Source: Reclinomonas americana ATCC 50394
Taxonomy: Eukaryota > Jakobida > Jakobea > Jakobida
Length of the DNA: 64,000 nucleotides
Assembly: GCA_048213135.1 (NCBI GenBank)
Contig: PS015009.1
Coordinates: 186,001 to 250,000 of the forward strand
Direction of reading: 5' to 3'
This document shows, piece by piece, positions 26,248 through 35,463 of the stretch (the stretch's first letter is position 1; each line of letters starts with the position of its first letter). The translations under genes and the position numbers were made by a program. A model generated the notes under the pieces. The model did not search any database. It saw only the letters and a list, made by a program, of their open reading frames with translations, and had not been told where the DNA came from.

Positions 26248-26336
26248 TTAATGTGCGGATGTGTGAATGTGCAGATATGCGAATTTGTAGATGTGTGAAT
26301 ATGCGAATGTGGGGTGTGCAAATTTGCAGATGAGGG
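26248..26336. repeat. Low-complexity GTGTGAATGTGC-type repeat
   Basis: Degenerate tandem words (GATGTGTGAATGTGCAGATA, GATGTGTGAATATGCGAATG) between tonB and the phosphatase gene. Similar words occur in the nuoA-nuoB gap. Confidence 0.6.
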
Positions 26337-26342
26337 TTGAAA

Positions 26343-26407
26343 TTCCTTCATTCCTTCCTTCATTCCTTCCTTCTTTCCTTCCTTCATTCCTTCCTTCTTT
26401 CCCCCGC
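26343..26407. repeat. TTCC-type polypyrimidine tract upstream of the phosphatase gene
   Basis: About 65 bp of nearly pure pyrimidine made of CCTT/CATT tetranucleotides. It ends 6 bp before the TATCTTCG box of the next gene. Length changes in such a tract could alter promoter geometry. A shorter related tract lies at 44056-44089. Confidence 0.75.
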
Positions 26408-26413
26408 CTGCCG

Positions 26414-26421
26414 TATCTTCG
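26414..26421 (+). promoter_or_regulatory. -7-like box of the phosphatase gene
   Basis: TATCTTCG, a one-base variant of TAnnTTTG, ends 4 nt upstream of the ATG, the same spacing as at mnmE and rlmN. Confidence 0.5.
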
Positions 26422-26425
26422 CATC

Positions 26426-26896
26426 ATGAAAATTTTGATGGTGTGCCTGGGTAATATCTGCCGCAGTCCGCTGGCGGAAGGCATCCTGCAGCATAAGGCC
26501 AGTAGGGCCGGGCTGAACTGGGTGATCGACAGCGCGGGCACCAACGGCTACCATACCGGGGAAGCACCGCACCGGCTGAGCATAAAAGTGGCCGCCCTTA
26601 ATGACATTGACATCAGCAACCAGGTGAGCCGCCGTTTCGTGAAAAAAGATATTGAACAGTACGATATCATTTACGCGATGGCCGCCGATGTAATGGATGA
26701 CATCCGCCGCATTGCCGGCAACGATTTTCATCCCGGTAAGATCAGGCTGTTCCTGCCCGACACGTTACCACATGAAGGGGAAGATGTTCCCGATCCCTGG
26801 TATGGTGGTGAAGATGGCTACCACGAAGTATATGACCTGCTGAACAGGGCCTGCGATGCGCTGCTGCAGCGTGAACCGGCATCATTACATAACTGA
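26426..26896 (+). CDS. Low-molecular-weight protein-tyrosine-phosphatase
   Basis: 156 residues. The P-loop CLGNICRSP at residues 7-15 holds the nucleophile Cys7 and Arg13, and the acid-loop aspartate is in DVPDPWYGG. The frame continues upstream through the polypyrimidine tract as a proline/serine/leucine repeat, but the family N-terminus (MKILMVCLGNICRSP) and the promoter box fix the start at 26426. Substrates may be phosphotyrosine proteins or polysaccharide-synthesis kinases; no kinase is adjacent. Confidence 0.93.
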   Translation: MKILMVCLGNICRSPLAEGILQHKASRAGLNWVIDSAGTNGYHTGEAPHRLSIKVAALNDIDISNQVSRRFVKKDIEQYDIIYAMAADVMDDIRRIAGNDFHPGKIRLFLPDTLPHEGEDVPDPWYGGEDGYHEVYDLLNRACDALLQREPASLHN

Positions 26897-26923
26897 CCGC
26901 ATTTCTGCAAAACAATACAACAC

Positions 26924-28294
26924 ATGAGCAATAAGGCTTCTATTCCGCAGGGTACAAGAGATTTCCCGGCAACGGTAGTGCGGAAACGTAACTATATATT
27001 ATCAGCCATAAAGAATGTATTTGAAGTATACGGCTTCCAGCCGCTGGAAACACCGGCCATGGAAAACCTGGATACCCTGATGGGTAAGTATGGTGAAGAA
27101 GGTGATAAACTGATCTTCAAAATACTCAACAACGGGCTCGACAATAAAGACAAACTGGAAAAGACCAAGGCGGGTTTTGAAAAGGTACTGGAAGGAAAGA
27201 ATACCAAGGACATTACTGAACGTGCCTTAAAATATGACCTTACCATTCCCTTCGCCCGGTATGTAGCTATGAACCACGGACAGCTTACCTTTCCCTTCAA
27301 ACGTTACCAGGTACAGCCGGTATGGCGTGCCGACCGTCCGCAACGGGGCCGCTACCGCGAATTCACACAATGCGACGCCGACGTGGTCGGCAGCACTTCA
27401 CTCATCAACGAAGTGGAACTGGCCAATATTTATCACCAGTCGCTGAACACACTTGGACTGGCCGGGTACGAACTGCGTATCAACAGCAGGAACATCCTTG
27501 CCGCATTGGCCGAGAGCTGCGGCGGAGCGGATAAAATGACCGACATCAGCGTAGCCATCGACAAACTGGATAAAATAGGACTGGAAGAAGTGAAGAAAGA
27601 ACTGCTGGGCCGTGGGATCAGCGATACACAGGTTGGCACAATTGAAAGCTATCTTCTTATTGAAGGCAGCAACGCGGAAAAAATGCAGCGCATCCGCACC
27701 GTGCTGGGGCAGTCACCCGAAGCGGAAAAAGGCATCGCCGAACTGGAATTTGTACTGGCCCGCGCCGGCAATACCAACCTGGTGGTGGATTTTACACTGG
27801 CAAGAGGACTGAATTACTATACAGGTATTATTTTTGAAGCGAAAGCACCGGCAGAAGTGAAGATGGGCAGCATCGGCGGCGGCGGGCGTTATGATGACCT
27901 TACCGGTCTTTTTGGCGTACCCGGCATACCCGGTGTGGGCATCAGTTTCGGCATCGACCGTATTTATGATGTACTGGAAGAACTGGACCTGTTCCCCGCC
28001 GACCTGCAGGTAGGTACAAAAGTGCTGTTCTTTAATATGGGGGAAGCTGAAGCAAGTACGGCTTTTGCACTCATGCAGGAATTACGCGGAAAAGGCATCG
28101 CCTGCGAACTGTATCATGAAAACGCGAAGATCAGCAAGCAGTTCAATTACGCGGAAAAGAAGCAGATACCCTATGCCGTGATCATCGGCAACAGGGAAAT
28201 GGAAAACAAAGAATGCCAGGTCAAGCGTTTGGCCGATGGCGTACAGGAAACCGTTGCCTTCGACCGGCTTTCCGATTTTTTTAACAAGGCATAA
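26924..28294 (+). CDS. hisS: Histidine--tRNA ligase
   Basis: 456 residues, class II aminoacyl-tRNA synthetase charging tRNA-His. Motifs: IPQGTRDFPA at the N-terminus, RADRPQRGRYREFTQCDAD (motif 2), LARGLNYYTG (histidine loop), GGGGRYDDLTGLFG and GVGISFGIDRIYDVL (motif 3), then an anticodon-binding domain (about 355-456). It starts 27 bp after the phosphatase gene and may be co-transcribed with it. Confidence 0.98.
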   Translation: MSNKASIPQGTRDFPATVVRKRNYILSAIKNVFEVYGFQPLETPAMENLDTLMGKYGEEGDKLIFKILNNGLDNKDKLEKTKAGFEKVLEGKNTKDITERALKYDLTIPFARYVAMNHGQLTFPFKRYQVQPVWRADRPQRGRYREFTQCDADVVGSTSLINEVELANIYHQSLNTLGLAGYELRINSRNILAALAESCGGADKMTDISVAIDKLDKIGLEEVKKELLGRGISDTQVGTIESYLLIEGSNAEKMQRIRTVLGQSPEAEKGIAELEFVLARAGNTNLVVDFTLARGLNYYTGIIFEAKAPAEVKMGSIGGGGRYDDLTGLFGVPGIPGVGISFGIDRIYDVLEELDLFPADLQVGTKVLFFNMGEAEASTAFALMQELRGKGIACELYHENAKISKQFNYAEKKQIPYAVIIGNREMENKECQVKRLADGVQETVAFDRLSDFFNKA

Positions 28295-28340
28295 CGGTTA
28301 CTTATATACGTAGTATAGCATTAATTAAAAAACCATCAAC

Positions 28341-30017
28341 ATGAAATCATTTCGTTTACATTGGCTGGCCGCACTCCTGCTGCTGCTGGCCTCCTGCAGT
28401 AAGACCAATAAGCAGGGCAAATTCATTCCTAAAGACGCGGCCATGGTACTGCACATCAACGGTGAGCAGGTGAATACCAAACTGCCCTGGGATGAGGTGA
28501 AAGCCAATCCTATGTTTGTGCAACTGTACCAGGACAGTACCCTGCCGCAAAGCATGAAGCAGGTGCTCGACAATCCCGATAACAGCGGCATCGACATTAA
28601 AACCGATCTCCTTGTTTTCATGATGAAAGATTCTGCCGGCGCTTATATTGGCGTTACCGGCACCGTAAAGGATGAAGCTAAATTCAAAGCCTTCAACCTC
28701 GAATCATCCAAAGGAAGTGTGAGCGAAACCAATGGCGTCAGCTATATCGCCAAATCACCGGTTTGCGTGGGTTGGAACAAAGACAAGTTTGTTTATGTGA
28801 TCGACGCCCCGCAAATGAGCAAGGCTACATCTTTCAGCAATATAGATGACGCGGATAAAAAGCCCAGGGATGTGGGTGCTACCTGCCGCTCAGTATTCGA
28901 CCTGAAAGAAAGCAACTCACTCTCTAAAGATGAGAAGTTCAGCACGCTGATGGGCAACAAAGGCGATGTACACTTCTGGCTGAACACCGAAAAATTCTAC
29001 AGCGGCATGGGTGGGGCTATGGGCGCTATGTCTATGTTCAAACTCGATAAATTATACGAAGGCAACATTACCGCGGCCACCGCTACTTTCGACAATGGTA
29101 AAATAGATGTGGAATACAAAAGCTATGTAGGCAAAGCGCTGAAAGATGTGGTTAAAAAATATTCCGGCGGCAAACTCAACGAAGACATGCTGAAACGCAT
29201 TGCCGCTAAAGACGTGGCTGTCGCTTTCGCCTTCCATTTCAAACCCGAGGGCATCCGTGAACTGCTGAAAGTGATGGAACTGGAACCCATCGTAAATATG
29301 GGACTGGCTTTCGCCGGTTTCTCACTCGATGATTTCATTAAAGCCAATAAAGGCGACCTCGCTTTTGCCATGACCGACTTTAAAGTAAAGACAGACTCTG
29401 TAGTGATCCATGGTCTTGATGGCAAGATGGCCCCCATCACCACTACCAAAATGGAACCCGATTACATTTTCGCCGTAGCGGTAGACGATAAAGAATCCTT
29501 CGGCAAACTGATACAGGCCGCGAAAAAACTCTCCCAAAGCGAAAGCGACAACAAAGCTTCTTACAATACCGGTAACGGTTACTTCGCACTGGGCAGTTCG
29601 CAGGAGAATGTAGAAAAATACCTGGCCGGCAATGCCAACAGCAATTTTGATTTTATCAAAAAGATCAGCGGCAATGCACTCGGTGGTTATATCAACATAC
29701 AAACCCTGCTGAAATCTATGCAGGCCGAAGTGGCTAAGGACAGCAGCAGCATTGAAGTGTACAACGCTTCACTGAAATTCTGGGACAATGCCTACATCAC
29801 CGGTGGTGATTATTCCGACGGCGGGCTGAGTTACAAAATTGAGATCAACCTGCTCGACAAAAACACCAACAGCCTCAAACAACTGAACCAGTACCTGGGC
29901 CTGGTGGGCAAACACATGGAAGAAAGGAAAAAAGACGTGGCCGACTGGGAGAAGATCGACGAAATAAAACCCGTTGACACCGTAGTGACGGCTCCTGTTC
30001 CCTCACCAAGACATTAA
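28341..30017 (+). CDS. DUF4836 family lipoprotein
   Basis: 558 residues. Lipoprotein signal (LLLLLASC, cysteine near residue 18) and a KFIPKDAAMVLHINGEQVNTKLPW start typical of DUF4836 proteins, which are common and uncharacterised in Bacteroidota. The protein is rich in beta and helical alternation without membrane helices after the signal. It is followed by an intrinsic terminator. Probably exposed in the periplasm or on the outer membrane. Confidence 0.88.
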   Translation: MKSFRLHWLAALLLLLASCSKTNKQGKFIPKDAAMVLHINGEQVNTKLPWDEVKANPMFVQLYQDSTLPQSMKQVLDNPDNSGIDIKTDLLVFMMKDSAGAYIGVTGTVKDEAKFKAFNLESSKGSVSETNGVSYIAKSPVCVGWNKDKFVYVIDAPQMSKATSFSNIDDADKKPRDVGATCRSVFDLKESNSLSKDEKFSTLMGNKGDVHFWLNTEKFYSGMGGAMGAMSMFKLDKLYEGNITAATATFDNGKIDVEYKSYVGKALKDVVKKYSGGKLNEDMLKRIAAKDVAVAFAFHFKPEGIRELLKVMELEPIVNMGLAFAGFSLDDFIKANKGDLAFAMTDFKVKTDSVVIHGLDGKMAPITTTKMEPDYIFAVAVDDKESFGKLIQAAKKLSQSESDNKASYNTGNGYFALGSSQENVEKYLAGNANSNFDFIKKISGNALGGYINIQTLLKSMQAEVAKDSSSIEVYNASLKFWDNAYITGGDYSDGGLSYKIEINLLDKNTNSLKQLNQYLGLVGKHMEERKKDVADWEKIDEIKPVDTVVTAPVPSPRH

Positions 30018-30033
30018 TATTAATGCATCATAA

Positions 30034-30062
30034 AGCCGTTGGATAACACCAGCGGCTTTTCA
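30034..30062 (+). terminator. Intrinsic terminator after the DUF4836 gene
   Basis: AGCCGTTGG (30034-30042) pairs with CCAGCGGCT (30049-30057, one G-U pair) and is followed by TTTC. Confidence 0.75.
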
Positions 30063-30070
30063 TTTCGCCT

Positions 30071-30712
30071 ATGCATATCCAACTGAATAAAGTAGTACCG
30101 GAATTCATTGAACCCGAAAAGATCGCCAGTTCGGAAGTATGGAATCATGCCATCCGTTTCGAACCCGGCGAAAGGTTGCAGATTGTTGCGCCCAGCGGCA
30201 GGGGTAAAACCTCCTTCCTGCATTTTTTGTACGGGCTGCGGAAAGACTATTCCGGGCAGATATTATACAATGGCAAGAACATACACAGTTTTGACACCGA
30301 AGATTTCTCCGGCTGGCGGCAACGCCATGTGAGCGTTATCTTCCAGGACCTGCGGTTGTTTCCTGAACAGACCGTATTGCAAAACCTGGAAGTAAAAAGA
30401 CAACTGGCGCCTTATCACCCGCAGTCGAAGATCGCGGAAATGGCCACCCGGCTGGGCATCGGCAACAAACTGGACAAGCCCTGCAAAACCTGCAGCTATG
30501 GCGAACAGCAACGCATTGCCATCATCAGGGCCTTGCAGCAGCCTTTTAATTTTTTATTGCTCGACGAACCGTTTAGCCACCTCGATGAACACAACCGCCA
30601 GATCGCCATGGAACTGATGGAAGAAGAAGCCACCGCACGCCAGGCCGCCATCATCCTCGCCGACCTGAAAGTGATCACTTATTTCAACGCACAAAGAACC
30701 CTGTCGCTTTAA
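30071..30712 (+). CDS. ABC transporter ATP-binding protein (LolD-like), lacking the switch histidine
   Basis: 213 residues. Walker A APSGRGKTS (40-48), Q-loop FQD (91-93), signature CSYGEQQR (141-148, replacing LSGGQ) and Walker B FNFLLLDEP (159-167) followed by the D-loop SHLDE are present. In the H-loop region (IILADLKVI, about 194-202) the usual THD/HD is replaced by AD, so the switch histidine appears missing. The gene ends 2 bp before the permease gene; together they make a FtsX-type ABC system of unknown cargo. Confidence 0.88.
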   Translation: MHIQLNKVVPEFIEPEKIASSEVWNHAIRFEPGERLQIVAPSGRGKTSFLHFLYGLRKDYSGQILYNGKNIHSFDTEDFSGWRQRHVSVIFQDLRLFPEQTVLQNLEVKRQLAPYHPQSKIAEMATRLGIGNKLDKPCKTCSYGEQQRIAIIRALQQPFNFLLLDEPFSHLDEHNRQIAMELMEEEATARQAAIILADLKVITYFNAQRTLSL

Positions 30713-30714
30713 TT

Positions 30715-31905
30715 ATGGCCCAATTGTCATTTCAGCATATCGCCCCATTTTTAAGTACCCGGCAAAACAGGGGCTCCCGCCTGCTCAGTTATATAGGCCT
30801 GGGCATTGGTGTGCTGCTGCTGCTGTGTTCCATACAGCTGTACATCAACATCAACCGGTTGCTCACGAACAAGAACCCGAAGAAGGACGGTTACGATTAC
30901 ATTTCCGTAACCAAAACCATCACCAACGATAACATGACGCAGGACCATAGCTTCACTCCCGCCGATGTGCAGGAACTGAAGACCCAGTCTTTTATCGACG
31001 ACGCCACACCGTTGATCGGCAATAAATTTCTGGTGAAAGCTACTGGCGGTTCAGCCGTACCCTTCAGCGCCGATATGTTTTTGGAATCGATAGATGAAAA
31101 ATTCATAGACACCGTGCCTGCTGCTTTTAAATGGCAGGAAGGACAGGACCTCATCCCCGTGATCATGTCATCCGATTACCTCGAACTCTACAATACTGTA
31201 TTCGCCCCCAGCCGCGACCTGCCGCAGATATCCCCTGCCGGCATTTCCGCCATTATCGTGCAACTGGAACTCTATGGTCCCAACGGACCACAGACCTTCC
31301 GCGGTAACGTAGTCGCACTCAGCGACCGCATCAACTCCGTATTGGTGCCCCCCAACTTCCTCAGCTGGGCCAACAAACGTTTCGGCAATACCGACCATGC
31401 CAGTCCGGCCCGGGTATTCCTTAAAACAAAGGATGCCAACAACCCGCAACTCCTCAGCTTCCTGGAGAGCAAACATTACAGCATCAATAAAGACAAAACA
31501 AAATTCGGCCGGGTGAAACAGGTACTGCAGGGCATTGTCAGCGGCCTCGCCGGCTTCGGCGTACTGGTAATACTGCTGGCCATGGTGCTGTTCTCCTTTT
31601 ACCTGCAACTGATGATTGCCCGCAGCCGGGAGAACCTGCAACTCCTCCTCACCATTGGCTACTCACCCAAATGGCTGAGCCGTACTGTTTCCAAAAAATG
31701 GATACCCATTTACACCTTCGTAGTACTGGGCGCACTGGCCATTACCGCCGCGCTGCACTGGGCCTTCGGGCATTTCATCATCCACGATGCCGGTAATCTT
31801 TCTCCTTTTGTGCATTGGGTGGTGATTGCGGTGGCGGTGGTGTTGCTGCTGATGAGTGTGTGGATTAATTACAGGCTGGTGAAGAAGTTGTTGTACAAAT
31901 TATAA
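30715..31905 (+). CDS. FtsX-like ABC transporter permease
   Basis: 396 residues. One N-terminal membrane helix (about 24-45), a periplasmic domain (about 46-275) and three C-terminal helices (about 280-305, 333-355, 365-385). It is weakly similar to FtsX/LolCE-type permeases (LMIARSRENLQLLLTIGYSPKWLSRTV coupling region). It partners the ATPase immediately upstream. A bidirectional terminator follows. Confidence 0.82.
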   Translation: MAQLSFQHIAPFLSTRQNRGSRLLSYIGLGIGVLLLLCSIQLYININRLLTNKNPKKDGYDYISVTKTITNDNMTQDHSFTPADVQELKTQSFIDDATPLIGNKFLVKATGGSAVPFSADMFLESIDEKFIDTVPAAFKWQEGQDLIPVIMSSDYLELYNTVFAPSRDLPQISPAGISAIIVQLELYGPNGPQTFRGNVVALSDRINSVLVPPNFLSWANKRFGNTDHASPARVFLKTKDANNPQLLSFLESKHYSINKDKTKFGRVKQVLQGIVSGLAGFGVLVILLAMVLFSFYLQLMIARSRENLQLLLTIGYSPKWLSRTVSKKWIPIYTFVVLGALAITAALHWAFGHFIIHDAGNLSPFVHWVVIAVAVVLLLMSVWINYRLVKKLLYKL

Positions 31906-31984
31906 AGTCAAAATTCAAAAGTAAAAATGGGAGCAGGAGGAATAACGTTTCTGCAATCGACTTCCCTAAAATAAGGATAATAGA

Positions 31985-32013
31985 AAAGGAGCCCTGGTTA
32001 GCAGGGCTCCTTT
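31985..32013. terminator. Bidirectional terminator
   Basis: Twelve-bp stem AAAGGAGCCCTG/CAGGGCTCCTTT with a 5-nt loop and T-runs in both directions. It serves the permease gene on the plus strand and the convergent lipoprotein operon on the minus strand. Confidence 0.88.
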
Positions 32014-32028
32014 TTAGTACTATATAAC

Positions 32029-32763
32029 TTACTCTTTCCCATACTGTACTTCCATCTTCTTACAAAACTCAATAACCGCTGCCCCATTGTTACCAACAGG
32101 AGGTCGCAGCAGCTCCCACGAAGCTTTACGAAACTTATTGATCTCTTTCGCATTTTTGGAACTGTCCTTTGCCAATATTATTTCAATCCTTGACAATTTA
32201 GAATGATTAACAGAATCCTGATATTTTGAAAGTGAAAATGGAAGGTCGTCCAATGACCTGTCGAAGTACAGGTATAGTGAATCCAATCCGGTCATGTGTG
32301 AACTATAACGTTTAATAAAGACATCCTTTGAAATATCGACCTTATTAGAAAACGCTGATTGCTTTAGTACTTCATTCAATATCGAAGCAACATGACGAGT
32401 TTTCAGGAATGAATCAACGCTAACCCTTTTTTCAGCATTATCCTGCAGGTAATCCACTTTAAAGCCCACAGGCTTGCTGGTATCATAGCCGAAATAAGTA
32501 ACCGTAGTAGAATCAGTAATGAATTCACCGCTATCCAGAAAATGGCCTTTCACAAAAGGAGTTTCATATATTCTGTATTTCCCATAATAATAAATGCAGC
32601 TGCTATCCATTGCTACAAATGCGGAGTCATCAGTATATAAAGCCGGAATTTTATATACAACACAAACCTTCATAAGGGCTGGCTTATTTGTACCGGCATT
32701 TTTAAGAGAGCATTGACACAGGGCAAGAATAAATAGGCCTATGAGTGCAGGGTACTTTGTCAT
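32029..32763 (-). CDS. Putative lipoprotein of unknown function
   Basis: 244 residues. The N-terminus (LIGLFILALCQC-SLKN) suggests a lipoprotein signal with cysteine near 18. The mature part contains a YFGYDTSKPVGFKVDYLQDNAEKRVSVDSFL stretch and a C-terminal helical segment. I do not recognise a family. It is last in a three-gene AT-rich operon and lies in the accessory region. Confidence 0.7.
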   Translation of the reverse strand: MTKYPALIGLFILALCQCSLKNAGTNKPALMKVCVVYKIPALYTDDSAFVAMDSSCIYYYGKYRIYETPFVKGHFLDSGEFITDSTTVTYFGYDTSKPVGFKVDYLQDNAEKRVSVDSFLKTRHVASILNEVLKQSAFSNKVDISKDVFIKRYSSHMTGLDSLYLYFDRSLDDLPFSLSKYQDSVNHSKLSRIEIILAKDSSKNAKEINKFRKASWELLRPPVGNNGAAVIEFCKKMEVQYGKE

Positions 32764-32810
32764 AAGTTAATCTATCAATTATTTTTTAACCCGTAAATCT
32801 GGTTCTCACT

Positions 32811-33362
32811 TTATTTTATTATCTCGAATGAAATCGGAAATCCCATATCATGCGGAAGGTCCAGAATGCCAAAGTGATATTTATACTCGTTAAAAAGCAA
32901 ATCTACATTATCCCTGAATGGAGGGCCATCGATCCGCTGTCGCTCGAATGTCGTATCAAATACTATCGTTCCAAGAACAATACTTGCTGTGTCTGTTCGG
33001 CCTCTCCAATTCTTGTCTGTAAGAACCCCTGCAGTTCTCCTGCATTGCAACAGGTCTTTACCTAAATCAGGATTTCTCCATCTCATACCCTGAAAATAGA
33101 CCAGGAGTACCTCATTATTATTCTCTATCAATGATTGCTTTATAAGTGAGTCAAAACCCGCATTTTGCAAAAGAGATTTGTCTTTTACCGGTAAAAAAAT
33201 TACGTCCTGGGGAATTCCGGTATTCTGCTGATCTCCAATGTCAGATTGGTAATAAATGAGTACCCCTGAAACCTTATTCAGTTTCCGGTTCTGTGCATTT
33301 GCATAGTTTATAAAAACAGACGATGACATAAAAAGACAGAAAAACAGTTTTTTTAATAACAT
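32811..33362 (-). CDS. Secreted protein of unknown function
   Basis: 183 residues with a signal peptide ending near NYANAQ (about residue 24). No known domain is recognised; the body is mixed alpha/beta without repeats. Its start overlaps the end of the upstream gene by 10 bp, so the two are co-translated. The whole operon is AT-richer than surrounding core genes. Confidence 0.7.
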   Translation of the reverse strand: MLLKKLFFCLFMSSSVFINYANAQNRKLNKVSGVLIYYQSDIGDQQNTGIPQDVIFLPVKDKSLLQNAGFDSLIKQSLIENNNEVLLVYFQGMRWRNPDLGKDLLQCRRTAGVLTDKNWRGRTDTASIVLGTIVFDTTFERQRIDGPPFRDNVDLLFNEYKYHFGILDLPHDMGFPISFEIIK

Positions 33363-34543
33363 GCTGAGTAAGGAATTGCAGGTACAGGATTAGCCGGGCT
33401 TTCAGAGCCATAACGAGAAATTCTACCTTTATTCTGTGTAAGTTCCATCATTCTAATATTTGCCCGCTGTACCCAATATTGCTGAAGCTGCCCAGCAGTC
33501 ATTGTAGTATGAGTTTTGAAATATTCCCTCATATCATATTCCGCCATATTTAGAGCATCAGCAGAAATTGCCTTTGCCGTATTCTGGGAATATACAAGTT
33601 GACCATTCACATTGTAGTAGGGCAATCCAAAATATAATTGAGGGATATTAACCATTACAGCATGACTTCCGCTACCATTCAAATATACCACATTACAGTA
33701 GATGTTGGTCAATTCAGCTTCCTGCCATAAATTATTGGTAGTAACTGATACAAAACTAAAATTAGCCGGACAAGTATACTCGTCATCAGGTTCCCATGAA
33801 ATGATTGTACCTCCATTATTTCCACCACCACCGGTACTTCCTCCTGTGCCACCCGTACCTCCCGTTCCTCCTTCCTCCGGGCAATCGCCACATTCTGTAT
33901 AAACATAAACTTCGCTTATTATTACCCCGGTTTCAGGATTATAAGTAACATCCCACCATTCAATACACTCGCCGTATGCCAATGGAACTAATGAAGACGC
34001 CTCATACACTTTATCATTTTGCTTCATCACTAATTTGTGTGCTTCATTGGTACCCAGACCATCTTTATAATTTTGGCTGGATATTAGGTTGTATCCTATA
34101 TCATATTTGAAAATGGTTCCGGTGAAATCTGCCGGGGGCATGCCGGTAAAAGTCGTGAGTGTTTTTTTGTTATCTGATACTACATAATAGTAAACCCCTC
34201 CTGTTATTACGCCTGCCGCATTTTGTTGAGTAGATAGAAATTTGTGGGCTTTTCCGGGAACATTAATATCCATATCCCCTATTTCGACAGGTGTAGAATA
34301 ACTGTTTGATGACGAGTAGAAAGCAGTTTTATTCCATTGCAGCACTCCTTCGCGGGCATCCTCTAATTTCGGGAGATGAATAGCCCGACCCGTTATAGAA
34401 TTGTTTTGATTTTGAAACCAGGTCTGTATTTTCCGGACACCTAAGTTGTCTGGAATTTCAGGTTGTTCTTTGGATGTATCCTTTTTGCATGCACTTAGGG
34501 CTATAGCTATCCCCACAGCTATACCGATAATTTTTGTTTTCAT
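33353..34543 (-). CDS. Putative lipoprotein with glycine-rich linker
   Basis: 396 residues. Lipobox ALSAC (cysteine at 19) followed by a lysine/serine stretch. The middle contains a GGTGGTGGTGGSTGGGGNNGG linker (about 229-248) between an N-terminal domain with aromatic repeats and a C-terminal domain ending near residue 396. The family resembles uncharacterised Bacteroidota surface lipoproteins, but I cannot name it. First gene of the three-gene operon; a TACATTTG box at 34618-34625 could be its promoter. Confidence 0.72.
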   Translation of the reverse strand: MKTKIIGIAVGIAIALSACKKDTSKEQPEIPDNLGVRKIQTWFQNQNNSITGRAIHLPKLEDAREGVLQWNKTAFYSSSNSYSTPVEIGDMDINVPGKAHKFLSTQQNAAGVITGGVYYYVVSDNKKTLTTFTGMPPADFTGTIFKYDIGYNLISSQNYKDGLGTNEAHKLVMKQNDKVYEASSLVPLAYGECIEWWDVTYNPETGVIISEVYVYTECGDCPEEGGTGGTGGTGGSTGGGGNNGGTIISWEPDDEYTCPANFSFVSVTTNNLWQEAELTNIYCNVVYLNGSGSHAVMVNIPQLYFGLPYYNVNGQLVYSQNTAKAISADALNMAEYDMREYFKTHTTMTAGQLQQYWVQRANIRMMELTQNKGRISRYGSESPANPVPAIPYSACY

Positions 34544-34897
34544 AAGTGTACCGTTTATTTGATGATAAAATGGGCGTGGAAAAGAGAAAGGGCCGGTTTG
34601 TTTCGTTAAAGGAACGCCAAATGTATTACAATCTTCGTGACAACGAATACCACAAAACGACCATCTTACTTTGTGAAATCACATGTTCCAAATTTCCTCA
34701 TGTTAGAATGTCATAAAATCTCGCAAGGTATTCCAACTGTACACTTTTGTACAAAAACCCTAAAACATTGAACAGCAGCAAGTTTTAACGAAAAATAAAA
34801 TCTCTTTTTTACAACCAGTAGCCGCTTTTATAAGTCTATGATAATGCGGTGGATAATAAGCCGCAATAATTATTGTACCTATAAAAATTACCGTATT
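34544..34897. other. 354-bp AT-rich gap between divergent genes
   Basis: It separates the lipoprotein operon (minus) from the next plus-strand gene. A minus-strand TACATTTG (34618-34625) could be the operon's -7 box, giving a leader of about 70 nt. No RNA gene or further reading frame was recognised. Confidence 0.4.
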
Positions 34898-35398
34898 ATG
34901 CCGATAAACAATTTATCGCAGCACCAGGTTGATCCCAAACAGGCGCAGAGCCTCCTTAGCCAGTTACAAACCGTACTGGACACCCTTAATCCCCTCGGGC
35001 GCAACCTTACACCCGAAGAACGCCAGCAGTATGGCAGTATTAATGAACGCAACAAACTCATCACCGGCAAGGCGCTTGATTTTCATACGCAGCAGCCCGG
35101 GTTGCAGAGCCCCGATGTGGATTGGAACGTTTTTGACGCTAGCTGGCAAACCCGCAGCACCCTGGCAGCCATTGAAAGCCTTTGCCAGAGTATTATTGAA
35201 GTAGCGTCTGACACCAGGATCATTCACGATTACGACCTGTACCAAATGACCCTTACCGATTACGACTACACCAAGTACAAGGCCAGCAGCACCACCGCGG
35301 CGGGTGGGTTTACCACCAAATTTGAGGAGATGAGACAGTTTTTTCCCAATCCGAGCGGTGCCAATTCACCCAAAGAGGAAGCGCCTGAAACAAAGTAA
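34898..35398 (+). CDS. Conserved helical cytoplasmic protein of unknown function
   Basis: 166 residues from the ATG at 34898 (MPINNLSQHQVDPKQ); an upstream ATG would add a poorly conserved-looking basic stretch. The protein is acidic, mostly helical, with no signal or membrane segment, and contains PEERQQYGSINERNKL and a serine/alanine-rich loop before a proline-rich end. No family recognised. It is followed by a clear terminator and is close in base composition to core genes. Confidence 0.75.
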   Translation: MPINNLSQHQVDPKQAQSLLSQLQTVLDTLNPLGRNLTPEERQQYGSINERNKLITGKALDFHTQQPGLQSPDVDWNVFDASWQTRSTLAAIESLCQSIIEVASDTRIIHDYDLYQMTLTDYDYTKYKASSTTAAGGFTTKFEEMRQFFPNPSGANSPKEEAPETK

Positions 35399-35416
35399 TT
35401 GTATAGTTCAATTGTT

Positions 35417-35442
35417 AAGCCCACCGATTGGTGGGCTTTTTT
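35417..35442 (+). terminator. Intrinsic terminator
   Basis: Perfect 9-bp stem AAGCCCACC/GGTGGGCTT with a GATT tetraloop and T6 tail, 18 bp after the stop codon. Confidence 0.9.
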
Positions 35443-35463
35443 GTGCCTCGTCAAACCAATATA

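Noticed and set aside
26291-26425. N-terminal extension of the phosphatase (PSFLP repeat)
   Set aside because: It is translation of the polypyrimidine tract; the family start and the -7 box lie at 26414-26426.
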